Shown here: positions 15,662 to 23,532 of the stretch, one piece after another
Position numbering within the stretch: position 1 is the stretch's first letter
Layout: the number at the start of each line of letters is the position of its first letter
Origin: Methylococcaceae bacterium
GTDB taxonomy: Bacteria; Pseudomonadota; Gammaproteobacteria; Methylococcales; Methylococcaceae
Reading direction: 5' to 3'
Assembly: GCA_012026715.1 (NCBI GenBank)
Contig: VEPB01000130.1
Location: 1-24,153, forward strand
DNA: 24,153 bases
Translations under genes and position numbers: made by a program
The notes under the pieces: model-generated
Database searches by the model: none
Seen by the model: only the letters and a program-made list of their open reading frames with translations
What the model was told of the DNA's origin: nothing

Positions 15662-16987
15662 TTATTCTCGGGTTAGCCGCTGAAATCCGGCGTGAGAAAC
15701 TGGGGAGACTAACAATCGGTCGGGCGAAGTTCGTGCTAACAGTGAGAAAACGTCGTTGATGGCGTCACGGTAGTCCGAGATGTCGTCGTCCCGATGCGCC
15801 AGGGATGGTTTGAATTGGCGAAATGCCAAGAAGTTGCGCTGGAGCATTTCGACGGTGAACCGTGTGTTCATCTCGTGGGGGTGGGTGTGTCGAAATGTGA
15901 AGCTTGCGAGGCTCGGCAAGCCGGAAACCTCCAACTCCAACCCGCTCGCATGAGCCGCCTCTTGCCAAATACGCTTGATGGTTTCGCCGGCGGTGATGAT
16001 GTGTGTGTGGGTGTCGCAGCGACAGTATTTATTGAGAGTTGCCAAGGCGGCCGTGGGACCGATTCGATCGGTCCAGTTGGTGCTTGAGATGAAGGTGGTC
16101 TGGGCCGCCTGCATGACCTGCTCCGTGCCGATGACCGCCGACATGGCGTAGCCGTTGGCCATCGATTTGGCGAACACCGCGATGTCGGGATAGATGCCGT
16201 AGCGGCGGTGGATGCCGCCGGCACACATGCGGTAGCCGCTGGTGATCTCGTCGAATATCAGCACCGCGCCGATCTCGGAAGCAAGGTCGCGCAGGGACTG
16301 CAGGTATTCGCCGGGGGCATCTTCGCCCCGTGCCGGTTCGATGACGATGGCGGCAATCTGTTTCTCACGGCCCCTGATGGTGTCGCGCAGCGAGCCGATG
16401 TCGTTGAAATGGAAGGGCACGGCGGTGCCGGTGAGCCCCCGTGGTACGCCGTTGGGCTGCAAGCCCGGCATCAACTGACCGTCCAGGCCGGAATCATCCG
16501 CCAGATTGGCCGCCAGATACCAGTCGCACCAGCCGTGGTAACCGCTGAACAGCACCACATCGCGGCCGGTATGGGCGCGGGCGATGCGCACCGCCACCGA
16601 CATGGCCTCGCCGCCACCGCGGGCATAGCGCACCATGTCGAACCAGGGGTGCAGTTCGATCAGTGCCTCTGCCAGTTCCACTTCCTCCGGGCAGTTCAGC
16701 GTGCTGTTGACGCCGCGGCGGATGGCTTCCACCACCGCACCGTCCACGTCGTCGTCGGCATATCCGAGGATGCAGGCCCCCACCGCCATGATCGACATGT
16801 CGATGTATTCCTTCCCGTCCAAGTCCCACACCCGGCAGCCCTTGGCCTTGGAGTAGTAGGCCGGCCAGATCTCCGGAGCGAACATCTCCGGGCGTTTGGA
16901 CAGTAGCTGGGTGCCGCCCGGAATGAGTGTCTTGGCGCGGCGGTAGCAGTCGTTGCTCAAACTGTTGCGAAAAGACGGAGTGCTCAT
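15662..16987 (-). CDS. Class III PLP-dependent aminotransferase (GSA-aminomutase-like)
   Basis: 441 residues. It has the class III fold with FDEITSGYR (Asp246, pyridine-N contact) and FAKSMANGYAMSAVIG (Lys274, PLP Schiff base). GGGEAMSVAVRIARAHTG, GYHGWCDWY and STNWTDRIGPTAALATL follow the family pattern. It is closest in look to glutamate-1-semialdehyde aminomutase-like enzymes in polysaccharide clusters, not to housekeeping HemL: the context is sugar synthesis and several HemL landmarks differ (e.g. MAVGACILGYADDDV). It would place an amino group on a keto sugar or keto acid. It is the first gene of the minus-strand block. The last 200-300 bases are AT-richer than the rest, suggesting that the composition boundary of the inserted segment lies near its 3' end. 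Confidence 0.87.
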   Translation of the reverse strand: MSTPSFRNSLSNDCYRRAKTLIPGGTQLLSKRPEMFAPEIWPAYYSKAKGCRVWDLDGKEYIDMSIMAVGACILGYADDDVDGAVVEAIRRGVNSTLNCPEEVELAEALIELHPWFDMVRYARGGGEAMSVAVRIARAHTGRDVVLFSGYHGWCDWYLAANLADDSGLDGQLMPGLQPNGVPRGLTGTAVPFHFNDIGSLRDTIRGREKQIAAIVIEPARGEDAPGEYLQSLRDLASEIGAVLIFDEITSGYRMCAGGIHRRYGIYPDIAVFAKSMANGYAMSAVIGTEQVMQAAQTTFISSTNWTDRIGPTAALATLNKYCRCDTHTHIITAGETIKRIWQEAAHASGLELEVSGLPSLASFTFRHTHPHEMNTRFTVEMLQRNFLAFRQFKPSLAHRDDDISDYRDAINDVFSLLARTSPDRLLVSPVSHAGFQRLTRE

Positions 16988-17211
16988 GGGCGGGATCTAG
17001 GGCCGAATAAGGAAGCCATCAGAATTGCGCAGGGCTGCGGGCGGGTGTCCAGGAGGTTCCCGGTAATAGTAGACGACTACGCAGCAGCGATGCGGGTTCT
17101 GACCGTGATGCGCTGGAGTGGTCGGCGAACGGCGCTGGCTGCCGATCCCCGCGAGCTTTTGCCGATGGGCAGCGGAACTGATTGATCCTGCGCGAAACGC
17201 CTTTTGGCAGT

Positions 17212-17240
17212 TTGACCTGTGGAGAAGGCATTGGTAATGT
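17212..17240 (+). promoter_or_regulatory. Candidate sigma-70 promoter for dodecin
   Basis: TTGACC (17212-17217) and TAATGT (17235-17240) are separated by 17 nt. The -35 matches 5 of 6 consensus positions. The -10 matches only 3, but these are the important first, second and last positions. The predicted leader before the dodecin ATG is about 60 nt. Confidence 0.35.
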
Positions 17241-17296
17241 CGATGGTCACCCGCACCGCACCTACAATTTGAGTATTCCCAAGATCGACATTGTCC

Positions 17297-17304
17297 AAGG
17301 AGAT
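17297..17304 (+). promoter_or_regulatory. Strong Shine-Dalgarno fixing the dodecin start
   Basis: AAGGAGAT lies 4-5 nt before ATG 17309. It excludes the in-frame TTG at 17291, which would put this site inside the gene. Confidence 0.7.
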
Positions 17305-17308
17305 ATTT

Positions 17309-17518
17309 ATGCCCGGCCATGTCTACAAAGTCATCGAAATCGTCGGTTCGTCGACCGTGAGCACCGACGACGCCATTAGAAGCGCTGTCGCCAAGGCGGG
17401 GGAGACGGTTCGTCACCTCAACTGGTTCCAGGTGGTGGAGACCCGGGGCCATATCGCCGAAGGCCAGGTGGCGCATTTTCAGGTGGTATTGAAGGTCGGA
17501 TTCCGGCTGGAAGACTGA
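17309..17518 (+). CDS. Dodecin (flavin-binding dodecamer)
   Basis: 69-residue protein matching the dodecin family along its whole length: VYKVIEIVGSS, the helix DAIRSAVAKAGETVRHLNWFQV with the flavin-stacking Trp, RGHIAEG, and the closing FQVVLKVGFRLED. Dodecins form hollow cytoplasmic 12-mers that store or buffer FMN, riboflavin or related flavins. The start is set by a strong Shine-Dalgarno. It precedes dsbB by 33 nt on the same strand, so the two may be co-transcribed, though no functional link is known. Confidence 0.95.
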   Translation: MPGHVYKVIEIVGSSTVSTDDAIRSAVAKAGETVRHLNWFQVVETRGHIAEGQVAHFQVVLKVGFRLED

Positions 17519-17551
17519 TCTGTCCCGAAACTTTCCGATAAAAACCGATCC

Positions 17552-18058
17552 ATGACTATTCCGTCCGCCCGTCTCTGTTTTTTACTGGCCCTTCTGTTCT
17601 GCCTCGGCTTGCTTGGGGCCGCGCTCTATTTCCAGTTCGTCGGCGGGCTGGAGCCCTGTCCCTTGTGTATTTCCCAGCGCATTATGGTGCTGGCGGTCAC
17701 CCTGGTGATGCTGGCGGCGGTGCTCCACAATCCTGGCCGGCTGGGGGTTCGTGCTTACGCGGTGGCCGGAGCGCTGGCGGCGCTGGGTGGCGCCTCGGTT
17801 TCGGGCCGCCATGTCTGGCTGCAACACTTGCCGGCAGAGGAAGTGCCGGCCTGCGGTCCGGGACTGGAATACATGTTTCACAACCTGCCCCTGAGTGCGA
17901 CCCTCAAGGCCATGCTGAGCGGTACCGGCGACTGTGCCAAGGTGGATTGGACCTTGCTGGGGCTGAGCATGCCCGCTTGGGTGTTGATCTGTTTCCTGGG
18001 GCTGGCGGCGTGGAGTCTTGCCCAGGCGTGGAATCTCCCTCGCGGAGACAAGGCCTGA
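17552..18058 (+). CDS. dsbB: Disulfide bond formation protein B
   Basis: 168-residue inner-membrane protein with four hydrophobic segments (about residues 9-29, 42-59, 67-86 and 138-158). It carries the two DsbB cysteine pairs: Cys36/Cys39 in EPCPLC in the first periplasmic loop, and Cys101/Cys128 in PACGPG and GDCAK in the second. DsbB reoxidises DsbA and passes electrons to quinone. The length is that of the family. No strong Shine-Dalgarno is seen before ATG 17552. It sits between dodecin and a small uncharacterised gene on the same strand. Confidence 0.95.
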   Translation: MTIPSARLCFLLALLFCLGLLGAALYFQFVGGLEPCPLCISQRIMVLAVTLVMLAAVLHNPGRLGVRAYAVAGALAALGGASVSGRHVWLQHLPAEEVPACGPGLEYMFHNLPLSATLKAMLSGTGDCAKVDWTLLGLSMPAWVLICFLGLAAWSLAQAWNLPRGDKA

Positions 18059-18119
18059 ATCCGTTTCATCGGTGGCACCGATCTCGTCGTTCTCGCTTGG
18101 GGTCTCAGACAGCTCGCGG

Positions 18120-18515
18120 GTGACGGTTTCCGTAAAAGACTATGAACGCAGCGTCGTCGGCGAGTATTACGATGACAACTGGTTGGCCGCAGTTGTCGAT
18201 GTTCATGCTGGGGCGTTCTCCGGTCAATTCACCGCCGCCTTGGAGACCACGGACTTTGTTCGCTTCCGCGATCAACTGCTCCGACTCTATGAAACCTTGT
18301 CCGGCAAGGCGGAGTTTTGCAGCCTCGAAGGGCAGTTATATCTCGAGTTGGCCGGAAACGGTCGCGGTGGCATGGACGTCTCCGGCCGGGCGAGCGACCG
18401 GCCTGGCATGGGGAATACCCTCAGCTTCGATTTTGAGGCCGATCAGACCGATTTGCCGCCTGTGCTGAAAGGCCTGAACGAAATCATCCTGGCATTTCCC
18501 GCACGGAGCGTCTGA
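18120..18515 (+). CDS. Uncharacterised small protein, WapI-immunity-like
   Basis: 131 residues from GTG 18120. An open frame back to 18018 would overlap dsbB by 41 nt and its first 30 residues look non-coding-like. Visible features are EYYDDNWLAAVVDVHAGAFSG, FVRFRDQLLRLYETLSG, SLEGQLYLELAGNGRGGMDV and NTLSFDFEADQTDLPPVL. The pattern of D-x-W-L near the start, an LEGQL strand and a GNxLxFxxxxDQTxLP segment is what I recall for small cytoplasmic proteins called WapI-family immunity proteins. No toxin gene is nearby, and a toxin-immunity role is not shown. The start is uncertain; there is no clear Shine-Dalgarno. It converges on the MASE1 signalling gene with a 37-nt gap. Confidence 0.65.
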   Translation: MTVSVKDYERSVVGEYYDDNWLAAVVDVHAGAFSGQFTAALETTDFVRFRDQLLRLYETLSGKAEFCSLEGQLYLELAGNGRGGMDVSGRASDRPGMGNTLSFDFEADQTDLPPVLKGLNEIILAFPARSV

Positions 18516-18552
18516 GCAATTTCTATCTGCGGATTGCGATTGCGGACGCTGA

Positions 18553-21500
18553 TCACAATAGCGAATTGCCGCTCGATTCCGAATAGCGCGATACTCGTTC
18601 TGGCCTGTTCCCCGTCGGGGCGAATTGCGGTTTAGATTCGGCGCCGCTGTGCCTGGGTTGGCGATGATGGTTCCGCACCAGTTCCAGCTCGAGAAAGTCT
18701 TCCCACGGCAGGGCGGCGCTGTAATAGTAGCCTTGGAAATAACGGCAGCCCCGCTCATCCAGAAATCGTACTTGCTCGTCCGTTTCCACACCTTCGGCAA
18801 CCACTTTCAGGCCCAGCCGCTGGGCCATGGCCAGGATGGCGTCGACGATAGCGGCATCGCCGGGATCGGTGATGACATCGGCGATAAAACTGCGGTCGAT
18901 CTTGATCTCGCTGACGGGCAGCCGTCGAAGGTAGGCCAGCGACGAGTAGCCGGTGCCGAAATCATCGATGGAGAAACGTACCCCCAGTTCGCGCAGCGCG
19001 GTCATTTTGCCGGCGGCTTCGTCCAGATCGTCCAGCACGGCGTTTTCGGTGAGTTCCAGGATGAGATGGTGGGGCGCCACCCGGGCGGCCATCAGGGTGG
19101 AACGGACCTGGTCGACGAAGTCCGCTTGGCGAAACTGGCGCGGACTGACGTTCACGGCGACGTCGCAACCCCTGCCTTCCTGTTCCATGAGCCGGATGGC
19201 CTGGCAGGCCCGCTCCAACACCCAACTGCCGACCACCGTGATCAGCCCGGATTCTTCGGCGATGGGGATGAAAACGTCCGGCGAGACCCAGCCGTGTTCG
19301 TGCCGGTACCAGCGGGTCAGCACTTCGGCTGCCGCCAGGCGACCGTCGGCGGCCACCTGGGGCTGGAAATGCAGGCTCAATTCGTCGCGGTCCAATGCCG
19401 CGCGCAGCGCCCGCTCCAGTTCCAGGCGCTTCTCCGCCGCGGCCTGCATGCTGGCTTCGAAAAAGCGCACCGTGTTTCGCGAGCTTTCCTTGGCGCGGTA
19501 CATGGCGGTGTCGGCCTGTTTGAGGGCGTCTGCGGCTTCGCGACAGCCGTCGGGGAAGACGGCCACGCCGATGCTGGCCCCCAGGTGGTAAAGCTGACCC
19601 TCCAGTTCGAATGGACGTCCCAGTCCACTCAGGATCTTGTTGGCCACCTGCTCGGCTTCGTGGACCGCAGCCGCCGAGGAATCCGTAAAGGTGCTGAGCA
19701 ACACCAGGAACTCGTCGCCGCCTAGCCGCCCGACCGAATCGGTTTGTCGCATCAGCAGTCGCAGGCGCTCGCCGACCTGCGCCAGCAGGAGGTCGCCGGC
19801 GCTGTGTCCCAAGGCATCGTTGAGGTGCTTGAAGTGGTCGAGGTCCACGAACATCAGCACGCCATGGCGACTCTGGCGCTGGCAGGTGAGGAAGGCATGG
19901 TTGAGACGATCGAGGATGAGGCGCCGGTTGGGCAGTCCGGTCAGGGTGTCAAAATGCGCCAGCCTAGCGATCTCCTCTTCGGCCAGCTTGCGTTCGCTGA
20001 TATCCAGGAAGGTGCTGACGAAATTGGTGATGGTGCCGGCCTGGTCGCGGACTGCGTTGATGGAGATCCACTGCGGAAAGATCTCGCCGTTGCGGCGCCG
20101 GTTCCACAGTTCGCCTTCCCAGCGGCCTTCCTTCAGCAGCCGCTCCCACATCATCCGGTAGAACTCCCGGCTTTGCCGGCCGGATCTGAAAATGTTGGTC
20201 TTGGCGCCGACCAATTCCTCGGATTCATAGCCGGTGATGGCGCAGGCGGCACGGTTGACCCTCAGAATGGTGGTATCGGGCGCGGTGATGATGATGCCTT
20301 CCGATGTCTCGAAAGCGGTCGCGGCCAACCGCAGTGACGATTCCGCTTGGCGGCGCTCGTCGTGTTCGTAAGCGGCTGCGATGAGATTGGCCATGGATAG
20401 CGCGAAAAATCGTTCGTCCTCGCGCCAGCGCCTCGGGCTTCCCACGTGTTCGAAACACAGGACGCCGAGGGTACGGCCGAACAGCTTCACCGGTACGTCC
20501 AGCAAGGCGCCGATTCCCAAGGGTGCCAGATAGGACTCCGAGAACTCTCGGGTCATGGGATGCTTGCGGGCGTCGTCGGCGACCACCATGCAGTTGTTGA
20601 GTATGGCGCTGAAGTAGGCGGGGTAGAGTTCGTGGAGCAGCTCGATGCCGCTCTCGTGGCGCTTGGCGGCCGAGTCGTAGTTGTTGGCGCTGGTCAGCAT
20701 CGAGCCGTCCGGCGCCAACCGCCAGAAACCAACCCGTTGGACCTGCATGGTCTTGGCGGCGGTTTCCGTCAGTTTTTCCAGCACTTCGGCCGGTTTGGCC
20801 TGGAACAACAATTCTTCGTCAATGAGGGAATAGACGCCCGCCTGTTGACCGGCCAAGCGCCGGGCATGGTCATTGGCGATCCGTACCGAGCGTTGCGCCG
20901 CCTGCATCGAAGCCCCCAGCATCAGGCCCACCGAGGCCAGCGCCATCAGGAACAGATGCAGGAAGGCAAAACTCTCGCGAAAGTTGGGCCGGATGAACGG
21001 GCCTTGGCCGTTGGCGGTGGCATAGACCGCCACGGCGGCAATCACCAACAAGATCTGGCACAAGACCATCAGCGGAAAGCGCAGCGCCACCCAGACCAGA
21101 AACGGCAGGGCTCCGAACGACAGCGGCGCTACCTGCGGGCCGGAGGAAAAAAAGAACAGGCCCCAGAACAGCACAACGAAGACGCCCGCCATCAGGCCGG
21201 ATTCGGCCCAGGCGGAAGGCGTCTTCGGCAGTGGCGGCGCGTGGGTCAGCGTCAGCAGGGCAGGGGCAACCACCAGAACCCCCATGGCGTCGCCGCCCCA
21301 CCACACGACCCAGATGTAGATCAGCTGGCTGAGGCTGGAACTGCCGTGAGTCCACAGGGCAAAGGTTCCGGCGCTGGCGCTTAGCATGGGGGTGAACAGC
21401 ACCGCCACGGCAAGGAAGCGCGACACCGTCGCTGGATCGCGGAACAGATCGATGGTCCCCTCGCGCTGCAGCATGCGGCAGGCGACCAGGGCGGGCAAGG

Positions 21501-21768
21501 TATTGCCGATGGCGACCGGAAGGCTATAGGCAATGCTGCCGGCAATCGTGAGATTGACCAGGAAGGCCCCCAAGGCGGTACCAACGACGGCCGGAAAACC
21601 GAATCGCCAGACCGCGGCAAAGGCGAGGCCGCTGGAGGGCCAGATCAATGTGACCGAACTGCCTACGTAGGGGAACTGCAGACCCAATTTGCCACCGAGG
21701 AAGTACAGCAGTGCGACGGCCAGGGTGGTCCCCAAAGTCCGGCTGCTGATTGGCCGGGAACCCGCCAT
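18553..21768 (-). CDS. MASE1-GAF-PAS-GGDEF-EAL cyclic-di-GMP signalling protein
   Basis: 1071-residue inner-membrane protein. MASE1 sensor of about eight helices (residues 12-290; YFLGGKLGLQFPYVG, LIWPSSGLAFA); GAF (about 310-470); PAS with PAC (about 480-595; ITGYESEELVG, FVSTFLDISERKLAE); GGDEF (603-770); EAL (785-1035). The cyclase site is intact (GGDEF 683-687) with an I-site RQTD (674-677) five residues before it, so feedback inhibition is likely. The phosphodiesterase site also looks intact: EVL in place of EAL with the Glu kept (815), NVSPRQF, ELTEN, DDFGTGYSS (935-943), KIDRSFI and AEGVET. It may therefore make or break cyclic di-GMP depending on MASE1, GAF and PAS signals. The C-terminal 35 residues are a low-complexity tail. 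A second EAL protein lies two genes upstream. Confidence 0.93.
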   Translation of the reverse strand: MAGSRPISSRTLGTTLAVALLYFLGGKLGLQFPYVGSSVTLIWPSSGLAFAAVWRFGFPAVVGTALGAFLVNLTIAGSIAYSLPVAIGNTLPALVACRMLQREGTIDLFRDPATVSRFLAVAVLFTPMLSASAGTFALWTHGSSSLSQLIYIWVVWWGGDAMGVLVVAPALLTLTHAPPLPKTPSAWAESGLMAGVFVVLFWGLFFFSSGPQVAPLSFGALPFLVWVALRFPLMVLCQILLVIAAVAVYATANGQGPFIRPNFRESFAFLHLFLMALASVGLMLGASMQAAQRSVRIANDHARRLAGQQAGVYSLIDEELLFQAKPAEVLEKLTETAAKTMQVQRVGFWRLAPDGSMLTSANNYDSAAKRHESGIELLHELYPAYFSAILNNCMVVADDARKHPMTREFSESYLAPLGIGALLDVPVKLFGRTLGVLCFEHVGSPRRWREDERFFALSMANLIAAAYEHDERRQAESSLRLAATAFETSEGIIITAPDTTILRVNRAACAITGYESEELVGAKTNIFRSGRQSREFYRMMWERLLKEGRWEGELWNRRRNGEIFPQWISINAVRDQAGTITNFVSTFLDISERKLAEEEIARLAHFDTLTGLPNRRLILDRLNHAFLTCQRQSRHGVLMFVDLDHFKHLNDALGHSAGDLLLAQVGERLRLLMRQTDSVGRLGGDEFLVLLSTFTDSSAAAVHEAEQVANKILSGLGRPFELEGQLYHLGASIGVAVFPDGCREAADALKQADTAMYRAKESSRNTVRFFEASMQAAAEKRLELERALRAALDRDELSLHFQPQVAADGRLAAAEVLTRWYRHEHGWVSPDVFIPIAEESGLITVVGSWVLERACQAIRLMEQEGRGCDVAVNVSPRQFRQADFVDQVRSTLMAARVAPHHLILELTENAVLDDLDEAAGKMTALRELGVRFSIDDFGTGYSSLAYLRRLPVSEIKIDRSFIADVITDPGDAAIVDAILAMAQRLGLKVVAEGVETDEQVRFLDERGCRYFQGYYYSAALPWEDFLELELVRNHHRQPRHSGAESKPQFAPTGNRPERVSRYSESSGNSLL

Positions 21769-21868
21769 GCGTCAGGGCCGCTTCGGGAGATATGCGGTGG
21801 GCGTTCGCGGAGCCGCGGGTCGCAACGTCATGGGGAACAAGCTCTGAATCTGGGTGGAAGGTCCGATA

Positions 21869-21899
21869 ACTATAGCCGAGCCTAAGTGCGTGCTGTCGG
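21869..21899 (-). promoter_or_regulatory. Candidate promoter for the MASE1 signalling gene
   Basis: On the minus strand TATAGT (21874-21869) matches 5 of 6 positions of a -10 box. The best -35 is CCGACA (21899-21894), with a long 19-nt spacer. It lies in the 137-bp gap after the YjgR-type gene and would give a leader of about 95 nt. Confidence 0.3.
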
Positions 21900-21905
21900 C
21901 GTCGA

Positions 21906-23411
21906 TCAGCGCCGCCGTCCGCCGCCGCCCAGCAACGATCCCAGCACGCCGCGGGCGATTTCCCTCCCGACCTGGGACGCGATGGAACGCGCCGCACTCT
22001 TGGCGACGGTCTCCACCAAGCTGTCGCTGCGGCGATTCCGTCCCACCAAGATGTCGCCGAGTCCATCCAAGACCCGTTGGCCCAAACCGTCTCCCGCCGG
22101 AGCCGGGCCTCGTGTCCTGGGCGGTGGCGCGGATTCGACGCGGCCCCGCAGCAGTTCATAGGCGGATTCGCGGTCGACGGCGGTTTGGTAATGGCCGGCG
22201 AGCACCGAGGCGGTCAGCAGGGTCTGGCGCTCCCCGGCGGTCAGCGGGCCGATCCGGGTCGACGGCGGAATGATGTGGGCGCGTTCGACCACGCCGGGGG
22301 TACCCTTGGCGTCGAGCAGTGAAACCAGCGCTTCGCCCACCTCCAGTTCGCCGATCACCTGCTCCACGTCTAGCTTGGGATTGCTGCGCAGGGTTTCCGC
22401 CGCCACCTTGACCGCCTTCTGGTCGCGCGGCGTGAAGGCGCGCAGGGCGTGCTGGATGCGGTTGCCCAATTGACCCAGGACGGTATCGGGGATGTCGGCC
22501 GGGTTCTGGGTCACGAAGTAGACCCCGACACCCTTGGATCGGATCAGCCGGACCACCTGCTCGATCCGATCCAGCAGCGGTTTGGGCGCATCGGTGAAAA
22601 GCAGATGGGCCTCGTCGAAAAAGAACACCAACTTAGGCTTTTCCAGGTCGCCCACTTCCGGCAGGTTCTCGAACAGCTCCCCCAGCAGCCACAGCAGGAA
22701 GGTGGCGTAGACCGCCGGCGCATTGAGCAGTTGGTCGGCGGCCAGGATGTTGATGACGCCGCGGCCTTGGGCGTCGGTTTGCAGCAGGTCGTCGATGTTG
22801 AGCATCGGCTCGCCGAACAGGCTTTCGCCCCCCTGGGATTCCAGGGCTACCAGTCCGCGCTGGATCGCCCCCACGCTGGCGGCGGAGATATTGCCGTAGT
22901 CGGTGCGGAAGTCGGCCGCATGGTCCCCCACGTGCTGCAGCATCGCCCGCAGGTCCTTCAGGTCCAACAGCAGCAATCCGCCGTCGTCGGCGATCTTGAA
23001 CACCAGATGGAGCACGCCGGCCTGGACTTCGTTGAGGTTGAGCATGCGCCCCAGCAACAGCGGGCCCAGGTCGGATACGGTGACCCTGGCCGGATGGCCG
23101 GCTTGACCGTACACGTCCCAGAACTCCACCGGCGCGGCTGCGAAGGCGAAATCCGAAAATCCCAGCAGGTCCAGGCGAGCTTGCAGTTTGGAGTTGGCGG
23201 TGCCCGCCGCCCCCAGGCCCGACAGGTCGCCCTTCACGTCGGCCATGAACACCGGCACGCCGATGCGCGAAAACTGCTGGGCCAAGGCTTGCAGAGTGAC
23301 GGACTTGCCGGTGCCGGTGGCGCCGGTGATGAGGCCGTGGCGATTGGCCAGCGCTGGTAGCAGGGCCAGTTGGGTAGCGGAGTTCTTGGCGATGATCAGT
23401 GGCTCGGACAT
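21906..23411 (-). CDS. yjgR: HerA/YjgR-like P-loop ATPase (DUF853)
   Basis: 501 residues from ATG 23411, where the conserved MSEPLIIAKN begins; an in-frame ATG at 23447 adds twelve residues. Walker A is GATGTGKS (residues 30-37 of this form); Walker B is KLVFFFDEAHLLF. YFVTQNPADIPDTVLGQLGNRIQHALRAFTPRDQKAV follows the DUF853 pattern, with a basic, Gly/Arg-rich C-terminus (GSLLGGGGRRR). The family is widespread and related to HerA/FtsK-type DNA translocases, but its role is not established. It sits between two cyclic-di-GMP genes; the 121-nt upstream gap suggests its own promoter. Confidence 0.88.
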   Translation of the reverse strand: MSEPLIIAKNSATQLALLPALANRHGLITGATGTGKSVTLQALAQQFSRIGVPVFMADVKGDLSGLGAAGTANSKLQARLDLLGFSDFAFAAAPVEFWDVYGQAGHPARVTVSDLGPLLLGRMLNLNEVQAGVLHLVFKIADDGGLLLLDLKDLRAMLQHVGDHAADFRTDYGNISAASVGAIQRGLVALESQGGESLFGEPMLNIDDLLQTDAQGRGVINILAADQLLNAPAVYATFLLWLLGELFENLPEVGDLEKPKLVFFFDEAHLLFTDAPKPLLDRIEQVVRLIRSKGVGVYFVTQNPADIPDTVLGQLGNRIQHALRAFTPRDQKAVKVAAETLRSNPKLDVEQVIGELEVGEALVSLLDAKGTPGVVERAHIIPPSTRIGPLTAGERQTLLTASVLAGHYQTAVDRESAYELLRGRVESAPPPRTRGPAPAGDGLGQRVLDGLGDILVGRNRRSDSLVETVAKSAARSIASQVGREIARGVLGSLLGGGGRRR

Positions 23412-23532
23412 GGGGAACTCGGGGCGGGTCGTTGGCGACCCGGCCATTGTAAGGCCGAATTCAGTGGCCGCGGGGGTTCTCCGGGCAAAGGACGGCTCAA
23501 GCGCCGACGCTACCGGAGGGTTAGTGCCGGAA

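Larger units (their letters stand above)
3299..16987 (-). other. Predicted surface-sugar biosynthesis gene block (12 genes plus one fragment, one direction)
   Basis: All genes between 16987 and 3299 are on the minus strand with gaps of at most a few tens of bases or with overlaps. Examples are ATGA overlaps at GT2/radical SAM, transketolase-C/SDR and ATP-grasp/NeuB, a 20-nt overlap between the transketolase halves, and TAG directly followed by ATG at aldo/keto reductase/GH57. The exception is a junk-like stretch around 11792-12027 holding a truncated transketolase fragment. The gene content points to synthesis and transfer of a modified, probably nonulosonate-like sugar. One transcript is plausible but not shown; an internal promoter before the transketolase genes cannot be excluded. 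Confidence 0.65.
16988..17308. other. Divergent intergenic region between aminotransferase and dodecin genes
   Basis: About 320 bp between two divergent genes, so promoters for both the minus-strand sugar block and the plus-strand dodecin/dsbB genes should lie here. I see one reasonable plus-strand promoter (17212-17240). On the minus strand only a weak -10-like TACTAT is visible near 17070, with no matching -35. No reading frame in it looks like a real gene, and I recognise no riboswitch or RNA gene. Confidence 0.5.

Noticed and set aside
16208..16906. 232-residue plus-strand open frame
   Set aside because: It is entirely antisense to the aminotransferase gene, whose PLP motifs are clear. 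The composition (His/Ala/Gly-rich) is typical of an antisense shadow in GC-rich DNA.
15662..16987. Housekeeping hemL (glutamate-1-semialdehyde aminomutase)
   Set aside because: The fold and PLP Lys fit class III, but the sequence departs from HemL in the N-terminal and substrate segments and the gene sits in a sugar cluster.
16997..17476. 159-residue minus-strand frame across the intergenic region and dodecin
   Set aside because: It runs antisense through the dodecin gene, has no family features, and lacks a ribosome binding site.
18625..21384. Several long plus-strand frames (up to 366 residues) opposite the MASE1 gene
   Set aside because: All lie antisense to well-matched GGDEF, EAL, PAS, GAF and MASE1 sequence, and have no recognisable motifs.
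22449..23360. 303-residue plus-strand open frame
   Set aside because: Antisense to the YjgR-like ATPase. It is extremely Gln/Val/His-rich with no domain and no start signal.
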